A DNA stretch of 64,000 bases from assembly GCA_029210585.1 (NCBI GenBank), contig JARGFP010000008.1, forward strand, positions 62,001-126,000. The letters are read 5' to 3'. Positions 63,785 through 64,000 of the stretch are shown here, piece by piece. A model generated the notes under the pieces. The model was not told the DNA's origin. It was given only the letters and a program-made list of their open reading frames with translations, and did not search any database. How positions within the stretch are numbered: the first letter of the stretch is position 1; every line of letters begins with the position of its first letter. A program made the position numbers and the translations under genes. The stretch comes from Bacteroidales bacterium. GTDB taxonomy: Bacteria > Bacteroidota > Bacteroidia > Bacteroidales > GCA-2748055.

Positions 63785-64000
63785 CTACATGGCACGCTGC
63801 CGGGTAACAGCACTTCGTACGGGATTGAAAATACGTTGGAGCAGTCTCATTTTATCGGTCAGTATCTCTGCTTCTCCAACCATGTTCTGGTTGAAACCGA
63901 TCTCAATTCCGTAAAAAGTAGTCAATCCGTCGGGCAGTATTACCTCCACGGTATAAAAGTTATCCTGTGGAACCTTTGAGACATTTCCGACCCTGCCCCT
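63785..64000 (-). CDS. HlyD-family secretion protein, C-terminal end (runs off the right edge)
   Basis: The last 71 residues of a gene whose start is outside the window, stop TAG at 63785-63787. The sequence (VPQDNFYTVEVILPDGL, IEIGFNQNMVGEAEILTDKM, LLQRIFNPVRSAV) matches the C-terminal beta-hairpin and tail of HlyD-type adaptors that accompany peptidase-containing ABC exporters in Bacteroidota. Its strand and position make it the upstream neighbour of the second adaptor and TolC. The exported cargo cannot be seen. Confidence 0.8.
   Translation of the reverse strand, partial: RGRVGNVSKVPQDNFYTVEVILPDGLTTFYGIEIGFNQNMVGEAEILTDKMRLLQRIFNPVRSAVTRQRAM

Noticed and set aside
1..64000. tRNA, rRNA, prophage or complete insertion sequence
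   Set aside because: No cloverleaf, rRNA-like segment, phage structural genes, transposase or terminal inverted repeats were noticed; a covariance-model and IS search would be decisive.

Overview
The window looks like a chromosomal segment of a free-living, probably anaerobic or facultative Bacteroidota (Bacteroidales/Marinilabiliales-like). I infer this from gene content and signals, not from any search. Several intergenic regions carry the Bacteroidota promoter signature (TTG, about 19 bp, TAnnTTTG). Secreted proteins are lipoproteins or Sec substrates, including several S9/S15/M28 peptidases and GH13/GH116 glycosidases. There is a LytS/LytTR two-component pair, and [FeFe]-hydrogenase maturases (hydE, hydF) are present. 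No rRNA, tRNA, CRISPR array, prophage or complete insertion sequence was seen.

Layout. 1-7.3 kb: the end of a GH13 glycosidase, a creatininase-family hydrolase, a secreted dipeptidyl peptidase IV, two aldo/keto reductases and a Gfo/Idh/MocA oxidoreductase. 7.4-25.5 kb: a large carbohydrate/polyol block. A GntR/UTRA regulator and a rhamnulokinase-like FGGY kinase run leftward. Divergently, an E2 and a fused E1 of a 2-oxoacid dehydrogenase complex, a mannitol-1-phosphate dehydrogenase and two HAD phosphatases run rightward. A long leftward set follows: transaldolase, KdsD/GutQ-like SIS isomerase, cysteine hydrolase, PfkB sugar kinase, aldo/keto reductase, PHP protein and a class II aldolase fused to a sorbitol-6-phosphate-dehydrogenase-like SDR. 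A sorbitol/xylitol-type zinc dehydrogenase is divergent from that set. Two near-identical, oppositely oriented 16-bp sites in the GntR/E2 intergenic region are the likely operators. I consider this block the best candidate for an undescribed catabolic pathway.

25.5-39 kb: a scar joining a truncated carbamoyltransferase to a decayed permease, a PhoD-like lipoprotein phosphodiesterase, a repeat-bounded scar, then an ammonium assimilation island (PII, Amt, GltB, GltD). The island has a terminator after amt and a promoter plus possible attenuator before gltB. 39-46.7 kb: a GH116 lipoprotein, a small cysteine-cluster protein, a membrane protein, a YyaL/DUF255 protein, lipB and lipA. 46.7-53.1 kb: a cytochrome c lipoprotein, another scar (PQQ-dehydrogenase tail meeting a PPK2 tail), a NUDIX protein, then aspA-hydF-hydE and a DksA/TraR-type protein. 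53.2-58.3 kb: peptidases mixed with gene remnants. 58.4-64 kb: a MotA/TolQ-like protein, the LytS/LytTR pair, and a leftward export set (HlyD, second adaptor, TolC) that runs off the right edge.

A recurring oddity is the number of truncated genes joined tail-to-tail or tail-to-middle (near 26.19, 30.70, 47.68, 54.15 and 54.39 kb), plus an S15 peptidase with two single-base frameshifts. This means either unusual local gene decay or mis-joins and indels in the assembly. Read mapping would separate the two.
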